From the NCBI GenBank assembly GCA_965267245.1, contig OZ253939.1:2604001-2668000 (forward strand): 64,000 nt of DNA, read 5' to 3'. This document shows positions 60,703-64,000 of the stretch, piece by piece. How positions within the stretch are numbered: the stretch's first letter is position 1; each line of letters opens with the position of its first letter. A model generated the notes under the pieces. It did not search any database, was not told the origin of the DNA, and was given only the letters and a program-made list of their open reading frames with translations. A program made the translations under genes and the position numbers. Source of the stretch: JANSWY01 sp965267245 (GTDB taxonomy: Bacteria; Bacteroidota; Bacteroidia; Cytophagales; Cyclobacteriaceae).

Positions 60703-63700
60703 TCATTTTTGACTATCAACAAATTGCCTAAATAACTCCAAATTGGTTTTGAGTTCCTGGTTATGCCTTTCTATGCCATTGAATATACTATCGTACTTCC
60801 TGTATTCATCTAAAACGTTTAGTAAAGTTGTGAATTTTAGTTGGGACGCAATCGCGTAAATCTTGTGAATTTCCTCCCGCATACCTCTATAATTCCACGA
60901 TTCAAACTTTGAAAAAAAGTCTCTCTCAAATTTGTCAAAATCGTCTTTTACATGAATAAGGTAATCTAGTATCCTGGACTGATCGTTTCTGAAAATTCTA
61001 TTAAAATAAGTTAGATCAATAAATGATGGAGACTCAATTCTATCAACTTGCTGTGGCTTGAGATGTGAATTGATCATCAGTAATAGTTGGTCAAAATCGA
61101 CCGGTTTGGCAATAAAATCATTCATCCCCGCAGCAAAAGCTTTATACCTTGATTCTTCAGAAACATCAGCGGTAAAACAAATTATCGGAACACCGTGATT
61201 TCTAAATTTATTTGATTGACTATTTCTAATTTTTTGACTGACTTCATATCCATCCATATCGGGCATTTGAATATCCATCAGAATTAAATCGTAATTCTTA
61301 AGTTCGATCAACTTAAGTGCTTCAGCTCCATTTGATGCAATGTCACACGAAGTATTAACTTGTTGAAGATAGCTTTTCATTAAAAACTGATTAGTGGCTA
61401 CATCCTCAACACATAGGATGTGTTTATCTTGCAGATGTAGAGGTTTCGAATTTTTTTTAGGAATTATTACGGTTTGATGTCCTGCATGTGATGTTTTTAA
61501 ACTCATTTTCACAAGAATAGTAGTACCTCTACCTTCCTCACTTAACACTTCAATTTCTCCATCAAACAATTCCACAAGTTTCTTAACAATTGACAATCCT
61601 AATCCAGTGCCTCCAAATCTCCGAGTCACTTCTGTGTTAGCCTGCTCAAAAGGGTTGAAAAGATGTTCTTGAAATCCAGCCGGTATCCCAAGACCTGTAT
61701 CTCTTACTTCAATGCAAATTTTTAAAAGACCGTCTTGTTCAACACCAGATATATCCAAGGCTACTTCACCATGAGACGTGAACTTGAGAGCATTACTAAG
61801 TAAGTTGTTTAGGATTTGCCTTAACCTCAATACATCACCTACAACATTTAAGTCTATGAATATTTTAGCAATCTTTAATTTTAAAAGAATACCCTTCTCC
61901 TTAGCTGCATTTGAATAAACCGAGATCACTGTTTCAGCCAGCTGACTAATATTGAAGTCTTTATATTCCAGCTGAAGCTTATTAGATTGAATTTTAGAAT
62001 AATCTAAAATATCATTTACTAAATGCAGTAGGTTGTCCGTAGAAGTCTTTAACGTTCTAAGAATGGACTCTTGTTCTTTGGAATGCTTCTTCTCAATTAA
62101 TAGATCCGTGAGTCCAATAACCGAATTAAGTGGAGTTCGAATTTCATGGCTCATTATAGATAAAAACTCCTCTTTTGCCTTTGCAGCGACTTTTGTTTCT
62201 TCATTAGCCCGAATTAAAGCCTCTTCTTTACTCTTTTGATCAGAAATATCGGTAATTAATGCAACTACTTTCCCAACTTTATCATTGATGTAAACAGGTC
62301 CCAATTTTATCTCATACCAGCATAATTTATCAATATCCTGACCTCCCCTTGCCACATACTCTTGTTGCGTACCATCAGAAATGACCGTTTCAAATTTGTG
62401 TTTTGCAAGTGATTTAGATCCCTCAGGAACAAAGTTCAACCAGTTGAAACCAATTACATCTGCAATACTCATGTTTTCAAGAGTTTTATTTACCTGTTCA
62501 ATTTTGCCATCCTCACCAATTAACATTATAAATTGAGGTGCATTTGTCACCAGGCTTTTCCACTTCTGCTCACTAGTCAACAACAACCTTTCCTTCTCCT
62601 TCAATTCCGTAATATCTAGAAAGGCACCTTGCCGACATTTTTTTCCGTCAACTATGATATCCGAAACCGAGACTTTACAAATAATATGAGTTCCATCTTT
62701 CTTGACATACTCACATTCAAATTGGGGAGGTACAGGAATTCCTTCCTGAATTTTTTTAAATCTTTCAGCAAGTCCTTGCCTACCATTCTCTGACGCATGA
62801 TCAAAAATGCTTTTGGTTCTAAATTCATCCAGTGATTTATATCCAAAAATTTCTAATAGAGCATCATTTGCATAATATATTTGAGATTCAAAACTAATTC
62901 CAACGCCCATCGGTGTTCTTTCAACGAGACCTCTGTACTTTTCTTCACTTTCTTTAAGTCTGTTTTCAGCTACTACCCGATCAGTAATGTCGATACAAGT
63001 TGCGTGTCTATATGTGTCACCATCCAATTCTATATTAGTCACTGTCACTTCGAATATTCCCTCATCACCATTTTTTTTCAGAAGTGTTGACTCAAATGTT
63101 TCACCTATGGGGAGATTTTGTTTTAACCTGTCATATCGTTCATTCAAGACCTCTTTATCCCTGGATGAGGCGAAATCAAACATATTTTTATCTAAAACTT
63201 CAGAACTACTTTCATAACCAAACATATTCGCAAGGGCCGGATTAGCATATATTATTTTTCCATTATCCAATATGGCTACACCTAATTTTGCCGTCTCAAC
63301 GAGGGTTCTATACTTATGATTCAATCGTTCTAATTCGATGGTGCGCTCTTTAACTTCTACTTCCAGCTCATCACTCAAAAACTTTAATGTACTCTCACGA
63401 TTTTTCTGTTTGGTGACATCTAAGGTTATTCCATAAACGATGGTTGAATTACTTATTTTATCGTATCTCGCGTTGTAAGAAATATACAAGAATTTGAGAT
63501 TTCTTTTTTGGGTTAAAACCCGGAATACGATTTCATTTTCAATATCAGGGTTGCGTAGTTGAGTTTCTACAGCATCCAAAATTACATCCCGGTCTTCCGG
63601 ATGAACAAGTTGCAAATAATAATCTAGATTCAGTTTTTTATCTGAAGGTTCAACTTCATATAATTGATAGTTATTTTTAGACCAGTAGAGTTCTTCGGTG

Positions 63701-63777
63701 TTTAGGTTATACTCCCAATACCCAAGATTAGATATGTCTTGAATTTGATCCCAGTAATGGTCCTTTGTCATTGTCAT
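60703..63777 (-). CDS. Multi-PAS hybrid histidine kinase with receiver and Hpt-like end
   Basis: 1024 residues, no membrane segment. Four PAS domains (about 10-125, 150-265, 280-395, 405-520), HisKA with His near 542 in SHEIRTPLNSVIG, HATPase with NLLSNALKF, DTGLGIP and GTGLGLSI, a receiver with Asp near 834 in LILMDIQMPDMDG, and a C-terminal helical region with EEIHKIYAIASQL like an Hpt domain. It would sense a cytosolic signal and pass phosphate onward, probably to the LuxR-type regulator just upstream. Confidence 0.92.
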   Translation of the reverse strand: MTMTKDHYWDQIQDISNLGYWEYNLNTEELYWSKNNYQLYEVEPSDKKLNLDYYLQLVHPEDRDVILDAVETQLRNPDIENEIVFRVLTQKRNLKFLYISYNARYDKISNSTIVYGITLDVTKQKNRESTLKFLSDELEVEVKERTIELERLNHKYRTLVETAKLGVAILDNGKIIYANPALANMFGYESSSEVLDKNMFDFASSRDKEVLNERYDRLKQNLPIGETFESTLLKKNGDEGIFEVTVTNIELDGDTYRHATCIDITDRVVAENRLKESEEKYRGLVERTPMGVGISFESQIYYANDALLEIFGYKSLDEFRTKSIFDHASENGRQGLAERFKKIQEGIPVPPQFECEYVKKDGTHIICKVSVSDIIVDGKKCRQGAFLDITELKEKERLLLTSEQKWKSLVTNAPQFIMLIGEDGKIEQVNKTLENMSIADVIGFNWLNFVPEGSKSLAKHKFETVISDGTQQEYVARGGQDIDKLCWYEIKLGPVYINDKVGKVVALITDISDQKSKEEALIRANEETKVAAKAKEEFLSIMSHEIRTPLNSVIGLTDLLIEKKHSKEQESILRTLKTSTDNLLHLVNDILDYSKIQSNKLQLEYKDFNISQLAETVISVYSNAAKEKGILLKLKIAKIFIDLNVVGDVLRLRQILNNLLSNALKFTSHGEVALDISGVEQDGLLKICIEVRDTGLGIPAGFQEHLFNPFEQANTEVTRRFGGTGLGLSIVKKLVELFDGEIEVLSEEGRGTTILVKMSLKTSHAGHQTVIIPKKNSKPLHLQDKHILCVEDVATNQFLMKSYLQQVNTSCDIASNGAEALKLIELKNYDLILMDIQMPDMDGYEVSQKIRNSQSNKFRNHGVPIICFTADVSEESRYKAFAAGMNDFIAKPVDFDQLLLMINSHLKPQQVDRIESPSFIDLTYFNRIFRNDQSRILDYLIHVKDDFDKFERDFFSKFESWNYRGMREEIHKIYAIASQLKFTTLLNVLDEYRKYDSIFNGIERHNQELKTNLELFRQFVDSQK

Positions 63778-63821
63778 ATTATATACTTGATACTGATTCT
63801 TAGAATTTAAATGAGTCGGAC

Positions 63822-64000
63822 TTATATAAACCCTTCCTCCATGGTTAGTCTCACCAGGTCGACAGTAGTCTTGAGAGAAAACTTATTGAGGATTTTATAT
63901 CTGTGAGATTCCACAGTCCGTTTGCTTATGGTTAGTTCTTCAGAAATCTCCTTACTTGACAGTCCCTTTACTAGTAGTCTGACGATCTCTTTCTCCCGAT
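63822..64000 (-). CDS. LuxR-type response regulator, C-terminal end (runs off window)
   Basis: 59 codons of a LuxR/FixJ helix-turn-helix reach the window edge: REKEIVRLLVKGLSSKEIS, then ISKRTVESHRYKILNKF and a stop at 63822. The rest, probably a receiver domain, is outside. It lies 44 nt upstream of the hybrid kinase on the same strand, so they likely form one signalling operon. Confidence 0.88.
   Translation of the reverse strand, partial: REKEIVRLLVKGLSSKEISEELTISKRTVESHRYKILNKFSLKTTVDLVRLTMEEGFI

Overview
The window reads as a chromosome segment of a marine-type Bacteroidota, probably Cytophagales, carrying an intact-looking temperate prophage of about 42 kb. The lineage call rests on a protein with a T9SS type B (gliding-motility-associated) C-terminal domain, a seven-TM AraC regulator, LytS/LytTR signalling, scarce Shine-Dalgarno sequences, and promoters that fit the Bacteroidota TTG/TAnnTTTG pattern. 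The genus cannot be fixed from the sequence alone.

Left chromosomal arm (1-15.6 kb): the N-terminal part of a GH115 alpha-glucuronidase, a LACTB-like serine hydrolase, an AraC regulator, rlmD, a large T9SS-exported surface protein, a Cys/Met PLP enzyme, a TPR/SH3 membrane protein, tRNA-Lys, a coupled CAP-domain/ceramidase-like pair, a REC-LytS kinase with a LytTR regulator, the ergothioneine genes egtB-egtD, and tRNA-Leu(GAG).

Prophage (15606-57624): integrated in the 3' end of tRNA-Leu. The last 23 bp of the tRNA region are repeated at 57602. The integrase lies at the left end and a divergent XRE repressor with a clear operator at the right end. Leftward from the repressor come: small early genes; a primase-helicase; a run of very small overlapping genes including an alpha-CTD-like protein, a zinc protein, an orphan adenine methylase, a YubB-like protein and an HNH nuclease; an accessory pair with its own promoter and terminator; an 850 bp non-coding segment with GGTTACAGAT palindromes; the head genes (S49 protease-scaffold, capsid with a CBM-like insert); terminase, portal, connector and lysis genes; a cargo island (second XRE regulator with its own operators, TPR membrane protein, lipoproteins, ribbon-helix-helix protein, a 30-residue Arg-rich peptide); and the tape measure and tail-tip genes. 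Placing the head genes ahead of terminase and portal is unusual.

Two regulatory patterns stand out. Late transcription units are preceded by TTGTCCYT (or AAGTCCYT) with a nearly constant gap of 33-35 nt to the start codon and a TAnnTTTG-like box 5-6 nt before it, which suggests a dedicated late promoter class with leaderless or near-leaderless mRNAs. In the early operon, seven genes carry an ACGATCG-like motif, usually 3-6 nt before the start codon, comparable to start-associated sequences known in some actinobacteriophages. Because the same operon encodes an adenine methylase and the motif contains GATC, a methylation link is possible but unproven.

Right chromosomal arm (57.6-64 kb): a PadR regulator coupled to an FtsX/MacB-type ABC permease, a large multi-PAS hybrid histidine kinase, and the C-terminal end of a LuxR-type regulator that is probably its partner.
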